A stretch of DNA of 64,000 bases from Bacillus sp. SLBN-46 (GCF_031453555.1 NZ_JAVIZM010000001.1:3665001-3729000); one strand, 5' to 3'; shown: positions 52,367-62,913, counted from the stretch's first letter. Notes: generated from the letters alone by a model not told the origin. Translations and numbers: made by a program.

Positions 52367-53155
52367 TTAAAAATCAAAATCTCCAAAATCTGATCCGGAG
52401 AACATATTATGTTGATCAACAACCTCGTAAGTTATCTCTTCTTCTGCATCGTTCCTGAGTTCGATAATATAGTCAAAATCATCGAGGGTATACTCAGAAT
52501 TTTGCACGAAAATATCCGGATGCTCTATAACTTTAACAGAAGGTAAACGCATGATTTCACGGACAAGCTGCCAGTGCCGCTCATTTGCACGTCTAGTTGA
52601 AACAATTCCATCAAGAATGAAAAGGTTATTTTCATTGTACTCATCTTCAATTAGTTGATTTCGAATGGTTTGTTTTAGTAGAGTAGATGAGACAAATAAC
52701 CAGCGCTTATTTGCACAGACGCTCGCTGCTACCAGTGATTCCGTTTTACCTACTCGCGGCATTCCTCTAATTCCAATTAGCTTATGTCCTTCCTGCTTAA
52801 ATAATTCTGCCATAAAATCCACTAATAATCCAAGTTCATCTCTTACAAAGCGAAAGGTTTTTTTATCGTCTGCATCTCTTTGGATATACCGGCCATGTCT
52901 AACGGCTAATCTGTCTCTTAGTTTTGGTTCTCTTAGTTTAATCAATTTTATTGTGTCCATTGTATGTAAAATTGACTCAAGTCGTTTAATTTGATCGTCA
53001 TCTTTTGCAAGTATAAGAAGTCCGCGTCTTCCTTCATCCACACCATTAATAGTTACAATATTTATTGAGAGCATTCCCAATAAGGATGAAATATCCCCCA
53101 AAAGGCCAGGGCGGTTTTTTTGAATCTCATATTCTAAATACCATTCTTTTTTCAT
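52367..53155 (-). CDS. ymfK: YmfK, DUF3388 protein with ACT-like N-terminus
   Basis: About 262 residues. The N-terminal part (EYEIQKNRPGLLGDISSLLGMLSINIVTINGV) looks like an ACT regulatory domain; later GIRGMPRVGKTESLVAASV resembles a Walker A-like loop. The DUF3388 family is limited to Bacillales and uncharacterised. ATG 53155 follows TAGGGGG; the longer start at 53197 has no good site. Confidence 0.85.
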   Translation of the reverse strand: MKKEWYLEYEIQKNRPGLLGDISSLLGMLSINIVTINGVDEGRRGLLILAKDDDQIKRLESILHTMDTIKLIKLREPKLRDRLAVRHGRYIQRDADDKKTFRFVRDELGLLVDFMAELFKQEGHKLIGIRGMPRVGKTESLVAASVCANKRWLFVSSTLLKQTIRNQLIEDEYNENNLFILDGIVSTRRANERHWQLVREIMRLPSVKVIEHPDIFVQNSEYTLDDFDYIIELRNDAEEEITYEVVDQHNMFSGSDFGDFDF

Positions 53156-53308
53156 TATAAAAAACCCCCTACTAAGAAGTTTCGACATTTTTTTCACAAC
53201 TAATCATCTAAACCTTATAATAAATGATTTTGAATGAAGATGAAAGAAAAAACAAAGATTATGGCCTATTTATATGTAACAAAGGAAAAATTTATTTACC
53301 AACAAAAA

Positions 53309-53332
53309 AAGAGAGGATAACTCTCCTCTCTT
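53309..53332 (-). terminator. ymfJ terminator
   Basis: AAGAGAGGA pairs with TCCTCTCTT; the minus strand continues TTTTTTTG. Overlaps the ymfJ stop. Confidence 0.8.
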
Positions 53333-53590
53333 CTAGCGGCTTCCGTTATTTTGAATAAGTTTAACCATCATATTGGCAATAGCCTGCTGTTCATCTTTAT
53401 CAGCAACTGACCAAAGGTCTGCAAGCATTCTTTCTTGCTCATTTTTTGGTTCAACTTGCTTTGATAAGTAATCACCAATTTGGAAAGCTAAGTTGCCTAT
53501 AGCACCTTCACTCATACCTTCATTTTGTGCATGATGAAGACGATCAGCTAAAAAGTCTTCCCATTGTTTCCAGTTTTCTAAAACTGACAT
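53333..53590 (-). CDS. ymfJ: YmfJ, DUF3243 protein
   Basis: 85 residues of DUF3243: VLENWKQWEDFLADRLHHAQNEGMSEGAIGNLAFQIGDYLSKQV-type helices (key WxxWxxFL and GDYLS). Function unknown; conserved beside ymfI in Bacillus. AAAGGAGG is placed well before the ATG. Confidence 0.9.
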   Translation of the reverse strand: MSVLENWKQWEDFLADRLHHAQNEGMSEGAIGNLAFQIGDYLSKQVEPKNEQERMLADLWSVADKDEQQAIANMMVKLIQNNGSR

Positions 53591-53700
53591 GACACATTAC
53601 CTCCTTTAAATTAGTACAAGGTTATTTTGCGAAGAAGAGGTGTGTCCTATACATGAATAACTTGTGAATTTTATTTCCGATTACAATAAAAAATGTATAT

Positions 53701-54423
53701 TTATGTATACCAGCCGCCATTAACGGAAAGTACTTGTCCTGTGATATAAGAGGAGTCTTTGGAAAGCAAGAAAATGACTGTTCCTGCTATTTCTTCAGGC
53801 AACCCGAGTCTTCCCATAGGGATTTCTTCACACAATTCCTCTATTTCTTCCTCATTAAAGCCTTTCATCATAGGCGTGGCCACTGCTCCAGGAGCAATTG
53901 CATTTACCCGAATACCATTTAAGGCCACTTCTTTACTGAGGGCTTTCACAAAGGCAATTTGTGCACCCTTCGCAGCGGAATAAACCACTTCACACGCCGC
54001 ACCTGTTTGACCCCAAATGGATGAAATGAACACAATACTTCCAGACCCTTTGTGTAAAAATTTCGGCAGCATTTCCTTAGTAAGCATTATTGGATTTAGC
54101 ACGTGCACATTCATTAATTCTTGTGCATCTTCCAGCTCCATATCCATGAGCAGCCCATAACGACTATTCCCGCTACAATGAATGATGGCATCTAAAGAAA
54201 AAATTTGAGAAGAGATTGTCTCATAGCCCTTAGAATTTGATAAGTCTGCCTGAATGGGTAAATACTCCCCGCCATATTGTTCAAGCTTCTTCATTAACTC
54301 ACTTATAGAATCGCTATTCTTATTATAATGTACATACAAATGATATCCCTCAGCAGCTAATCTACATGCAACCGCTTGTCCTATTCCACCACTTGCTCCC
54401 GTAATGAGTGCGTATTTTTTCAT
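53701..54423 (-). CDS. ymfI: YmfI, EF-P 5-aminopentanone reductase (SDR family)
   Basis: 240 residues with SDR motifs: ALITGASGGIGQAVACRLA, the catalytic Ser in FISSIWGQ, YSAAKGA (Tyr and Lys) and APGAVATPM. In B. subtilis YmfI reduces a 5-aminopentanone on elongation factor P Lys32, the final step of its modification. Downstream of ymfH. Confidence 0.92.
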   Translation of the reverse strand: MKKYALITGASGGIGQAVACRLAAEGYHLYVHYNKNSDSISELMKKLEQYGGEYLPIQADLSNSKGYETISSQIFSLDAIIHCSGNSRYGLLMDMELEDAQELMNVHVLNPIMLTKEMLPKFLHKGSGSIVFISSIWGQTGAACEVVYSAAKGAQIAFVKALSKEVALNGIRVNAIAPGAVATPMMKGFNEEEIEELCEEIPMGRLGLPEEIAGTVIFLLSKDSSYITGQVLSVNGGWYT

Positions 54424-54458
54424 TTTATGATCACTCTCTCTATGTAATAACAGGAGAA

Positions 54459-54482
54459 AAAGCGCCGCGTAAACGACGCTTC
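54459..54482 (-). terminator. ymfH hairpin terminator
   Basis: AAGCGCCGCG pairs with CGACGCTT; here the minus strand continues CTTTTTC. It lies between ymfI and ymfH. Confidence 0.6.
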
Positions 54483-54487
54483 TTCCA

Positions 54488-55780
54488 TTATTTTTTCTTT
54501 GGAATGACTTGGCATACTGAAAAGCGTTCTTCCGAGATCACTTCTGCTGCTAATGATTGAACATCCTGTAGCGAAATATTCTCTAATGTAGGAACGACAT
54601 CAAATAAGTTCATATCATTAAATGCATACCTAGTGAATTGATTGGCAATATATTCTGGTGAGTTGACTGCACGTAAAAAGGTACCAATTTTTTTCTTTTT
54701 AGCCCTTGCCAGCTGCTCCTCAGTGATAGAACTATTCTTTTTTGCATCCAAAAGCATCTTTTCTAATCTCTCAGCTAATTGATCCGGTTCTCGTGTGTCC
54801 CCACCTACCATTGCAAAGCCAAAACCTTGTTCTTGTGTATAGTCGAATGAGAACGTTTCATCAATTAAACCCTCACTGTAGAGCTGATTATAGTTTTCTG
54901 AGCTTTTTCCAAACAACAGATCAAGCAAAACATTCATCGTTAGTTCATTTTTTAGCATTTCCGCTCCCATTTGATCTACATGGAGGGCTTTAATTCCTAC
55001 TAATGCTTTTGATGTTTGGACATTCATTTCAAGCACTTGCTTTTTTTCAGCTGCTTGAGTTGGTTCTGCTTCAAATTTACGTTTGATTTCCGGTTGATTC
55101 TTATAATCTTTCTTTGCCTGATTTTCCCTAACTTGATTCATTATCTTTTCAGGGTCAACAGGTCCAACAATAAATAACAGCATATTACTTGGATGATAGA
55201 AGGTATTATAGCATTCGTATAACCAATCCTTTGTAATATGAGAAATGGATTCAATGGTTCCGGCTATATCAATTTTCACCGGATGGTTTTGATATAGATT
55301 TTGAATCAAACCAAAGTATAAGCGCCAATCGGGATTGTCATCATACATCGTGATTTCTTGGCCTATGATCCCTTTTTCTTTTTCAACTGTTTTTTCAGAA
55401 AAATAAGGTTCTTGAACAAAATCAATTAATGTTTCTAGATTCTTTTCCACATCAGATGTGCTAGAAAACAAATAGGCGGTTCTAGTAAAAGAGGTAAACG
55501 CATTTGCAGAAGCCCCTTGACGACTAAATTGCTGAAATACGTCCCCATCCTCTTTCTCAAACAGTTTATGCTCTAAAAAGTGAGCAATTCCATCTGGTAC
55601 CTTTACGTATTCGTCTTTTCCCAATGGAATAAAGGTATTATCAACCGAACCATATTTTGTGGTAAAGGTCGCATACGTTTTATTAAAGCCATTCTTCGGT
55701 AAAATATAGACGTTGAGGCCATTGGACATTTTTTCATGGTACAGTGCTTCTTGAAGTTGGTCAAAGTTAATCTTCTCCAT
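54488..55780 (-). CDS. ymfH: YmfH, M16 family zinc peptidase (active-type subunit)
   Basis: 430 residues, pitrilysin fold, with the inverted zinc motif HFLEHKLFE near residue 67 and the downstream Glu of EKEKGIIGQEI. It probably pairs with YmfF. B. subtilis YmfF-YmfH-type proteins (AlbE/AlbF-like) process peptides; the substrate is not known. The start overlaps the ymfF stop by one base (TAATG). Confidence 0.92.
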   Translation of the reverse strand: MEKINFDQLQEALYHEKMSNGLNVYILPKNGFNKTYATFTTKYGSVDNTFIPLGKDEYVKVPDGIAHFLEHKLFEKEDGDVFQQFSRQGASANAFTSFTRTAYLFSSTSDVEKNLETLIDFVQEPYFSEKTVEKEKGIIGQEITMYDDNPDWRLYFGLIQNLYQNHPVKIDIAGTIESISHITKDWLYECYNTFYHPSNMLLFIVGPVDPEKIMNQVRENQAKKDYKNQPEIKRKFEAEPTQAAEKKQVLEMNVQTSKALVGIKALHVDQMGAEMLKNELTMNVLLDLLFGKSSENYNQLYSEGLIDETFSFDYTQEQGFGFAMVGGDTREPDQLAERLEKMLLDAKKNSSITEEQLARAKKKKIGTFLRAVNSPEYIANQFTRYAFNDMNLFDVVPTLENISLQDVQSLAAEVISEERFSVCQVIPKKK

Positions 55781-57060
55781 TATTTGCCCGCCTCCGTTCC
55801 GGTTAAGAAATAAATAGTATCTAAATTTATTTTGTTTGCAACTGCAACAATTTCATCTTTTGTCGTTTTTTCCATTTCCGTCAGCCAGGTATTCAGTGCA
55901 ATATCAGTATGTGCTACAACATTATGGTAGAGGATTTCCGTCAGCCCTCTAGAAGTATCTATCGTTTCAAGGATTTGATTTCTAATGACTGCTTTTGTTT
56001 GTTCTAATTCTTGATCAGTGAAATCGCCCTTTTTCATTGCTTCCATTTGCTCGTTGATTATTCCTATTGCCTGATCATAGTTTTTCAAATCAATTCCTGA
56101 CATGACCATCATTAACCCTTTATGGCTTTCTAAACGGCTGGCAGCGTAGTAGGCTAAGCTTGCCTTTTCGCGAACATTGATAAATAACTTAGAATGTGAA
56201 AAGCCACCGAAAATTCCATTAAACACCTGAAGAGCAAAATAATCTGAATCGCCATACACAATATTTGTGCGGTAACCCATATTTAACTTTCCTTGTTTTA
56301 CATCCTGCTCTTCTTTTACTACATTTACATCCGATCTTTTGTTAATACTTTGTTGTTCCACCCTTTTTGGTGTGCGGCTTTCAAATTGGAGCAGCTCAGA
56401 AGAAAGTTTTTTTACATCTTCTTCTTTTACATCACCAATCACATACAGGTCCATCTCATCTTCTAAAAAGGCTCTTTTAAAGTATTCATATAAATTTTCC
56501 GCAGTTATGCCAGCCACATCCGCCGCTTCTCCGTTAACCTCTAAAGCGTATGGCTCTTCCTTACACATTTCCTGTAACAAGCGGACATTCGAATAGCGCA
56601 TTTTATCGTCAAATACCGATTGAATTCGCTGCTTGAGGGCTCGCTTTTCTTTTTCTACTGTTTCATTGTCAAACGCATTACCAGTAACATTGGGTTTAGT
56701 TAAAATCTCTGCAAGCAGTTCAAACCCTTTCTTTAATAATGGGCTTGGGTCACTAAGAAACTTTTCATTTGCTATTTCTAAAGAAAAACTGATTACATGG
56801 TATTCACCTTTTTTGGATAAATCTACAAAAAGAGTAGCTCCATAGAGTTCATCTAAATAAGAACGAAGTGCAGTGGTAGTTGGGTATTTTGCTGAACTGC
56901 TTTGTAATACCTGTGGAAGAAGGGCTCTTTTCGTTACATCTTCTTTTGTTAATAAAGCTTTCATTTTCCAAACAAATGTATTGGTTTTGTATTTATCTGT
57001 TTCAATTACATGGAGTTTATACCCTTGCATTTCTGTTATTTTTTCGGCAATAGCGTCCAT
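55780..57060 (-). CDS. ymfF: YmfF, inactive-type M16 peptidase partner
   Basis: About 426 residues of the M16 fold without the HxxEH zinc motif: the matching segment reads SYLDELYGATL. It likely supports YmfH as the non-catalytic half, as in other two-chain M16 enzymes. ATG 57060 is preferred because AAGGAGG ends six bases upstream; ATG 57066 abuts the site. Confidence 0.9.
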   Translation of the reverse strand: MDAIAEKITEMQGYKLHVIETDKYKTNTFVWKMKALLTKEDVTKRALLPQVLQSSSAKYPTTTALRSYLDELYGATLFVDLSKKGEYHVISFSLEIANEKFLSDPSPLLKKGFELLAEILTKPNVTGNAFDNETVEKEKRALKQRIQSVFDDKMRYSNVRLLQEMCKEEPYALEVNGEAADVAGITAENLYEYFKRAFLEDEMDLYVIGDVKEEDVKKLSSELLQFESRTPKRVEQQSINKRSDVNVVKEEQDVKQGKLNMGYRTNIVYGDSDYFALQVFNGIFGGFSHSKLFINVREKASLAYYAASRLESHKGLMMVMSGIDLKNYDQAIGIINEQMEAMKKGDFTDQELEQTKAVIRNQILETIDTSRGLTEILYHNVVAHTDIALNTWLTEMEKTTKDEIVAVANKINLDTIYFLTGTEAGK

Positions 57061-57207
57061 TAACATCCTCCTTGTCGATAAAGGTTCATATATAACAATA
57101 TGTAAACATTTTTCTTTATATCTTTTCCTTTGTAATAAAACCTATACTTATTACTATAATTTGACAAGCTTGTTTTATACAAGTAAATGCGATTATTAAA
57201 ATTAAAA

Positions 57208-57237
57208 AAGCTCTCAGTGGGTGACTGAGAGCTTTTT
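57208..57237 (-). terminator. nup operon terminator
   Basis: AAAAGCTCTCAGT pairs with ACTGAGAGCTTTTT, just after the nupQ stop. Confidence 0.88.
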
Positions 57238-57246
57238 CTATGATTA

Positions 57247-58206
57247 TTAACGGCTGCCTTTGATATAGTGAGTACCAACTGCTTTTGGTGCATCGGCACG
57301 ACCGATGAATCCAGTTAGAGCTAAGATGGTTAATACATAAGGAGCGATTAGCAAGTATACGCTTGGAATTTCCTTCAAGAAAGGTAAACTTGATCCAATG
57401 ATACTGATACTTTGAGCAAAACCGAAGAAGATTGCTGCTCCTAATGCGCCAAGAGGATGCCATTTACCGAAAATCATGGCTGCTAAAGCCATGAAACCTT
57501 GACCACTGATAGTAGAGTGGCTGAAGTTAGAAGTGATGGATTGTGCGTACACTCCACCGCCTAGGCCGCCAAGTGCTCCAGAAAGGAGAACACCAAGGTA
57601 ACGCATTTTTGTTACATTAATACCCATTGTGTCAGCTGCCATTGGGTGTTCACCAACAGAACGAAGACGAAGACCAAATGGAGTTTTGAAAACGACATAC
57701 CATACAATAATGGCAACAATAATTGCTAAGAAAGAAGTCCAATAGGTGTTTTGGAAAAAGATTTTTCCAATAACCGGAATGTCTTTTAACACAGGAATAT
57801 CAATTTTGCTAAAGCCTTTAGAAATAATTCCAGTTTCACCTTTATCATAAATAAGTTTGACAAGGAACAAGGTAAGTCCTGTTGCTAATAAGTTGATTGC
57901 AACACCAGAAACGGTATGGTCAGCACGGAATGTAATAGACGCAACCGCATGGAATAGTGAGAAGAATGTTCCAGCAGCCATAGCTACTAATAAAGCAATC
58001 CACGGTGTAGCACTACCAAATGTATCATAAGTAGTTAAGTTGAACACAATGGCTGTAAATGCCCCAATTACCATTAAACCTTCAAGCCCAATATTTACTA
58101 CCCCAGAACGCTCTGAGAAAATACCGCCTAATGCAGTGAAGACAAGTGGAGCTGCCCATAATAATGTGGAAGGAACAAGAATCACTAAAATGTCCATTAA
58201 ACTCAA
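57247..58206 (-). CDS. nupQ: Guanosine-type ABC transporter permease NupQ
   Basis: 319 residues, about nine helices, BPD_transp_2 family: PLVFTALGGIFSERSGVVNIGLEGLMVIGAF, GVNATKMRYLGVLLSGALGGLGGGV-like loop and IFGKWHPLGALGAAIFFGF. Similar to B. subtilis YufQ/NupQ. TTG 58206 starts right behind AAGGAGG that lies in the nupP end. Last gene of nupNOPQ. Confidence 0.9.
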   Translation of the reverse strand: MSLMDILVILVPSTLLWAAPLVFTALGGIFSERSGVVNIGLEGLMVIGAFTAIVFNLTTYDTFGSATPWIALLVAMAAGTFFSLFHAVASITFRADHTVSGVAINLLATGLTLFLVKLIYDKGETGIISKGFSKIDIPVLKDIPVIGKIFFQNTYWTSFLAIIVAIIVWYVVFKTPFGLRLRSVGEHPMAADTMGINVTKMRYLGVLLSGALGGLGGGVYAQSITSNFSHSTISGQGFMALAAMIFGKWHPLGALGAAIFFGFAQSISIIGSSLPFLKEIPSVYLLIAPYVLTILALTGFIGRADAPKAVGTHYIKGSR

Positions 58207-58207
58207 C

Positions 58208-59254
58208 TTACTTCACCTCCTTCTTACTGATTCTGTCAAGAAATACTCTGATGATGTAGCTTGATGCAACAAAGAATACAATTAATGCAATGATGATATC
58301 AACTAATTCATTAGGAACGCCTGCTTCAAGAGGCATGTTTAATGCTCCCACTTTTAGAACACCAAATAGAATTGCCGAGAAGAAAACACCTAATGCTGTA
58401 TTTCCACCTAGTAAGGCAACGGCAATACCGTCAAACCCTACTCCAGAGAATCCACCTTTAACCGCTGCATACTCGAAAGTACCAAGACCTTCCATTGCAC
58501 CAGCTAATCCAGCAAAGGCTCCAGAAATCAACATAGAAAGGATAATATTCTTATTAACGTTCATACCAGCGTAATGTGCAGCATGCTGGTTAAAACCTAC
58601 TGATCTTAATTCGAAACCTCTTGTTGTTCTTTCTAATAAAAACCACATAACAAAGCAAGATAGGATTGCAAGAATAATTCCCCAGTGAAGACGTGAATAA
58701 TCAGTTAGACTTTCTAACCACTCAGAACGTAAGGTTGCTGATTTATGAATTGGACCTGTATTATCACCTTTTTTTGATATTACGTTACGAATAATATAGT
58801 TAGACACATGAAGTGCGACATAGTTCATCATGATGGTTACGATTACTTCATGGACACGGAAACGTGCCTTTAATAAGCCAGGAATAAATGCCCAAAGTGC
58901 ACCAGCTACAATTGCTGCTAAGATAGCAAGTGGTAAATGAATTACACGTGGTAGATCAAAAGCAACCCCCACCCAAACTGCTGCAAGCCAACCAACTAAG
59001 AACTGTCCTTCAACCCCGATATTAAACAAACCAACTCGGAAGGCAAAGGCAACAGCTAATCCCGCTAAAATATACGGTGTGAATTGTCTGACTACTTCTC
59101 CGATATAATAAATGTCTCCAAATGCACCATTCCATAATGCTGTAAAAGCTGCAATCGGATCGTAACCACTGACAACCATGATAATTGTTCCTACAAGGAT
59201 ACCTAATAAGACGGCAATAACTGGTGTTAAAATACTTCTTACCCGTTTAGACAT
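58208..59254 (-). CDS. nupP: Guanosine-type ABC transporter permease NupP
   Basis: 348 residues, BPD_transp_2 family permease with GLAVAFAFRVGLFNIGVEGQFLVG, HEVIVTIMMNYVALH and FDGIAVALLGGNTALG. It pairs with NupQ as the heterodimeric channel. Its ATG overlaps the nupO stop by 8 bp. Confidence 0.9.
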   Translation of the reverse strand: MSKRVRSILTPVIAVLLGILVGTIIMVVSGYDPIAAFTALWNGAFGDIYYIGEVVRQFTPYILAGLAVAFAFRVGLFNIGVEGQFLVGWLAAVWVGVAFDLPRVIHLPLAILAAIVAGALWAFIPGLLKARFRVHEVIVTIMMNYVALHVSNYIIRNVISKKGDNTGPIHKSATLRSEWLESLTDYSRLHWGIILAILSCFVMWFLLERTTRGFELRSVGFNQHAAHYAGMNVNKNIILSMLISGAFAGLAGAMEGLGTFEYAAVKGGFSGVGFDGIAVALLGGNTALGVFFSAILFGVLKVGALNMPLEAGVPNELVDIIIALIVFFVASSYIIRVFLDRISKKEVK

Positions 59255-60782
59255 TTGTTACTTCACCCGCTTCCTTTCTATTCGATCCAGCCATCAATAA
59301 TCCAAGCTCTTGTTCATTTGTTTCCTTTGGATTCACGATAGCTACGATTTTCCCCTCGTATATAACAGCAATGCGGTCACTAACATTCATTATTTCATCT
59401 AATTCAAATGAAATAAGTAGAACTGCTTTACCATTATCGCGCTGCTCGATTAAGCGTTTATGAATGAATTCAATTGCACCAACATCCAAACCACGAGTAG
59501 GCTGTGCTGCAATCAGTAGGTCAGGATTGCGGTCAACTTCACGTCCAATTATCGCCTTTTGTTGGTTACCACCGGATAGTGCACGTGCTAACGTGTACTC
59601 ACTAGGCGTACGGACATCGAATTCACTAATTAGTGATTTTGCTTTTTTATAAATTTCCTTGAAGTTTAAAACTCCATTCTTTGAATATGGTTTTTTATTA
59701 TAAGTCTGTAAAACCATGTTTTCTCCGATTGGGAAGTTTAAAACTAGTCCATGCTTATGACGGTCTTGAGGAATATGACCCACACCTGATTCTGTAATAT
59801 GTCTTGGCGTTTGATTGATCAATTCTTTACCGTTTAATTTCACGCTTCCGGTTTCAGCTTTACGCAAGCCAGTAATTGCCTCAATAAATTCTGACTGGCC
59901 ATTACCGTCAACACCTGCAATACCAACAATCTCACCAGCACGTACAGAAAGATTCAAACCATTAACAACTGTCACGCCACGAGGATCTTTAACGACCAAA
60001 TCACTAATTTCAAGTACATCTTGTTTTGGAGTTGCTTCTTTCTTTTCAGTTTTGAAGACAACATCACGTCCAACCATTAAGCTTGCAAGCTCATTAGGAT
60101 TGGTTTCACTTACATTAACAGTTCCAATACCCTTACCTTTACGGATAACAGTACAACGATCGGAAACTTCCATAATTTCTTTCAATTTATGAGTAATAAG
60201 AATAATAGATTTGCCTTCTTTAATAAGCGTTTTCATTATTTGGATTAATTCTTTGATTTCCTGCGGTGTAAGTACAGCTGTTGGTTCATCAAAAATAAGA
60301 ATTTCAGCACCACGATAAAGCGTTTTTAGAATTTCAACCCTTTGCTGCATACCTACTGAAATATCGGAAATTTTTGCTTGAGGGTCAACTGCTAAACCAT
60401 AGCGTTCTGAAATCTCACGCACTTGTTGTTCAGCCTTTTTAATATCTATTCGGCCAGCAGAGGTTATTTCTCTACCTAAAATAATGTTTTCAGTTACTGA
60501 AAATGTATCAACTAACATAAAGTGCTGGTGGACCATTCCAATTCCTAAATCATTTGCTATGTTCGGGTTAGAAATGTTAACAGGCTTTCCTTTAACACGG
60601 ATTTCACCCTGCTCTGGTTGATATAAACCAAATAGAACATTCATTAAGGTAGATTTCCCCGCACCATTTTCACCAAGTAATGCGTGAATTTCACCCTTTT
60701 TTAATTGAAGAGTTATGTTATCATTCGCAACAAAGCCATTAAACTCCTTACGGATGTTAAGCATTTCAATTACATATTCCAT
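59247..60782 (-). CDS. nupO: ABC transporter ATPase NupO (two nucleotide-binding domains)
   Basis: 511 residues with two ABC domains in one chain: domain 1 has GENGAGKSTL and ISVGMQQRVEI, with Walker B LIFDEPTAVL; domain 2 has GVDGNGQSE in place of a normal Walker A and ALSGGNQQK with LLIAAQPTRGLD. This layout is normal for nucleoside/sugar importers (RbsA/NupO). GGGAGTG precedes the ATG. Confidence 0.93.
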   Translation of the reverse strand: MEYVIEMLNIRKEFNGFVANDNITLQLKKGEIHALLGENGAGKSTLMNVLFGLYQPEQGEIRVKGKPVNISNPNIANDLGIGMVHQHFMLVDTFSVTENIILGREITSAGRIDIKKAEQQVREISERYGLAVDPQAKISDISVGMQQRVEILKTLYRGAEILIFDEPTAVLTPQEIKELIQIMKTLIKEGKSIILITHKLKEIMEVSDRCTVIRKGKGIGTVNVSETNPNELASLMVGRDVVFKTEKKEATPKQDVLEISDLVVKDPRGVTVVNGLNLSVRAGEIVGIAGVDGNGQSEFIEAITGLRKAETGSVKLNGKELINQTPRHITESGVGHIPQDRHKHGLVLNFPIGENMVLQTYNKKPYSKNGVLNFKEIYKKAKSLISEFDVRTPSEYTLARALSGGNQQKAIIGREVDRNPDLLIAAQPTRGLDVGAIEFIHKRLIEQRDNGKAVLLISFELDEIMNVSDRIAVIYEGKIVAIVNPKETNEQELGLLMAGSNRKEAGEVTNV

Positions 60783-60902
60783 CTCTTCTCACTCCCTGTG
60801 ACATGATAAAGGAAAAATCGACCAGAAGTAGTAAGAGGTCAGACCTTTCCGAATTTTAAAAAAACAGGGATTTCCTCCCCATTACAAAATCTTAAATGAA
60901 AA

Positions 60903-60980
60903 GTAGAATTTCAATTCTACACTTCAGTTAAGATTCTTAATCAAGGTAAAAGCGGGCTAGGTTTCTCCAACCCGCTTTTT
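60903..60980 (-). terminator. Attenuator-like terminator between nupN and nupO
   Basis: Two hairpins occur after the nupN stop: AAAAGCGGG with CCCGCTTTTT (60948-60980), which has T-rich sequence, and GTAGAATTTCAATTCTAC (60903-60920). Partial termination would give more binding protein than transporter. Confidence 0.7.
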
Positions 60981-60991
60981 CCTCACAAAAA

Positions 60992-62080
60992 TTATTTTGC
61001 GCTAAAAGTTTTTAATTCATCACGAGTTCCAGGAACTTTTACAGCACCTGATTTAATCTTTTCGATCCAATCTTTTACAGCAGTTTCAATTGCATCTTTA
61101 CTTGCAGCTTTGCTGTTGATTGGTGCTAAGCCAACGCCATCTTCAGCTAGACCATAAACGATTGATTGGCCGCCAGGGAAGTTTCCGTCTTTTGCTTTTT
61201 TAGAAATGTCTATTACCGCATTGTCAACACGCTTAAGAGCTGATGTAAGAACAATATCAGGACCCATGTTTGCTTGGTCACTGTCTACACCGATAGCCCA
61301 AATTTCACGAGCCGGATCTTTTTTCTTTAAATCATTTGCTTCTTTAAATAATCCAACCCCTGTTCCACCAGCTGCGTGGAATACTACGTCTGCGCCAGAA
61401 GAATACATTTTAGAAGCGATATTTTGACCAAGTTCTGCTTTGTCAAATGCTCCAGAATATTGTACATCAACTTTTACTTCTGGCTTAGCAGCTTTAACAC
61501 CAGCTAAGAAACCAGATTCGAAACGCTCGATAACAGGGATTTCCATACCACCGATGAAACCGATGTGGTTAGATTTTGTTGTCAGAGCTGCTGCAACACC
61601 AGCAAGGAATGCTGCTTCTTGCTCTTTGAAAAGAACGCTAGCAACATTGGGCTGTTTAACTTCAGCATCAATGATAGCAAAGTGTGAATCTTTTTGTTGT
61701 TTCGCGATTTCTTCAACTGCAGCTTGCATTAAGAAACCGATACCGAATACTAAGTTAAAATCTTGACGTGCAAGAGTATTTAAGTTTGTAGAGTAATCTG
61801 CATCAGACTTAGATTGTAGGTAATCAAATCCACCTTTACCTTTTTTCAATCCATTGTCAGCACCAAATTTTTGAAGACCTTCCCATGCTGATTGGTTGAA
61901 TGATTTGTCATCAACACCACCGACGTCAGTAACCATGGCAACAGAGAATGCTTTTCCTTTTTCTTCTCCACCCTTAGATGTTTCGTTTTTGCTTGTGTCA
62001 TCGCTTTTTCCACAAGCACCTAAAAGTGTTCCAGCAGCAAGAACTAAAGATAGCGCCATTCCAATTTTACGCTTTTGCAA
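60992..62080 (-). CDS. nupN: BmpA/Med family nucleoside-binding lipoprotein NupN
   Basis: About 362 residues with a lipoprotein signal (a basic start, hydrophobic core and LLGACGKS lipobox, Cys near 24), a Ser/Lys/Gly linker, then the BMP domain: [64 protein letters not shown]. It captures purine nucleosides for NupOPQ. TTG 62080 follows AGGGGGT; the ATG at 62146 is unlikely because it would bury the signal peptide. AATTTTCGCAGAACT at 62118-62132 is a weak CodY-box match (four mismatches). Confidence 0.9.
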   Translation of the reverse strand: MQKRKIGMALSLVLAAGTLLGACGKSDDTSKNETSKGGEEKGKAFSVAMVTDVGGVDDKSFNQSAWEGLQKFGADNGLKKGKGGFDYLQSKSDADYSTNLNTLARQDFNLVFGIGFLMQAAVEEIAKQQKDSHFAIIDAEVKQPNVASVLFKEQEAAFLAGVAAALTTKSNHIGFIGGMEIPVIERFESGFLAGVKAAKPEVKVDVQYSGAFDKAELGQNIASKMYSSGADVVFHAAGGTGVGLFKEANDLKKKDPAREIWAIGVDSDQANMGPDIVLTSALKRVDNAVIDISKKAKDGNFPGGQSIVYGLAEDGVGLAPINSKAASKDAIETAVKDWIEKIKSGAVKVPGTRDELKTFSAK

Positions 62081-62161
62081 GGTATTGTACCCCCTATGAT
62101 ATGTTTGATATAGTAGAAATTTTCGCAGAACTGGGTACGTTTTCATCTCGTATTAAAAAAA

Positions 62162-62884
62162 TTAAATACGTTTCCTTAATACATGAAAACTAAACTTGTC
62201 CGCTTTAAAATAGTTTACCGAATATAGAACAGGCTCATCCATTTCATCGAAATGCATTTGTTTTAAAACTAACAATGCAGTTTCAGGATCACATTCTAGA
62301 ATTGGGGAAATTTTTTCATGATAGCCTATCGGCTCGATTTGAGCGACCGCGTATGTAATTCTTCGGTTTGCTTCTTCGTCCAATATGCGGAAGAAACCTT
62401 CCTCATAGGAAAAAGTTTTAGGCAAAATCCGTTCGGGAACCTTGTCAATACAGTAGACAACTGGTTCACCATTTGCGGTCCTAACCCTCTCCATCACGAA
62501 AATTTCCTCACTTGTAGAACATGAGAAACGGCGAATATCCTCTTCGGTAGGCCCCTGTGTTGATGAGCTTAAGAAAATGGTTCCTGGTTTCATACCAGCT
62601 TGTTTAATCATGTCAGTGACACTATTAAGTTGTTCAATCCCTGAAGTAAACAGTGGCTTTGCATTAACAAAGGTGCCAACACCATGGCGCCTAATGATAA
62701 CGTTTTCTTCCTCAAGAATACGTAAAGCCTCTCGAAGTGTTGCCCTGCTTACACCAAGCTGTTTCGCAAGATCGAATTCGGAAGGTAATTTTTCTTTTTC
62801 TTTATATATTCCATTTTCAATATCCTGCTTTAACCGATCGATTACTTGTAAGTATAAATGCCGGTTATCTGACTTAATTGACAT
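62162..62884 (-). CDS. ymfC: YmfC, GntR/HutC family regulator
   Basis: 240 residues: a GntR winged helix ([45 protein letters not shown]) and a UTRA effector domain (about 80-240). In B. subtilis ymfC lies beside spoIIIE. Upstream of nupN and co-directional, it may control the transporter. TGGAGG precedes the ATG. Confidence 0.9.
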   Translation of the reverse strand: MSIKSDNRHLYLQVIDRLKQDIENGIYKEKEKLPSEFDLAKQLGVSRATLREALRILEEENVIIRRHGVGTFVNAKPLFTSGIEQLNSVTDMIKQAGMKPGTIFLSSSTQGPTEEDIRRFSCSTSEEIFVMERVRTANGEPVVYCIDKVPERILPKTFSYEEGFFRILDEEANRRITYAVAQIEPIGYHEKISPILECDPETALLVLKQMHFDEMDEPVLYSVNYFKADKFSFHVLRKRI

Positions 62885-62913
62885 GCTTTATCCTCCAGGC
62901 TTTTTCCTAAGAC

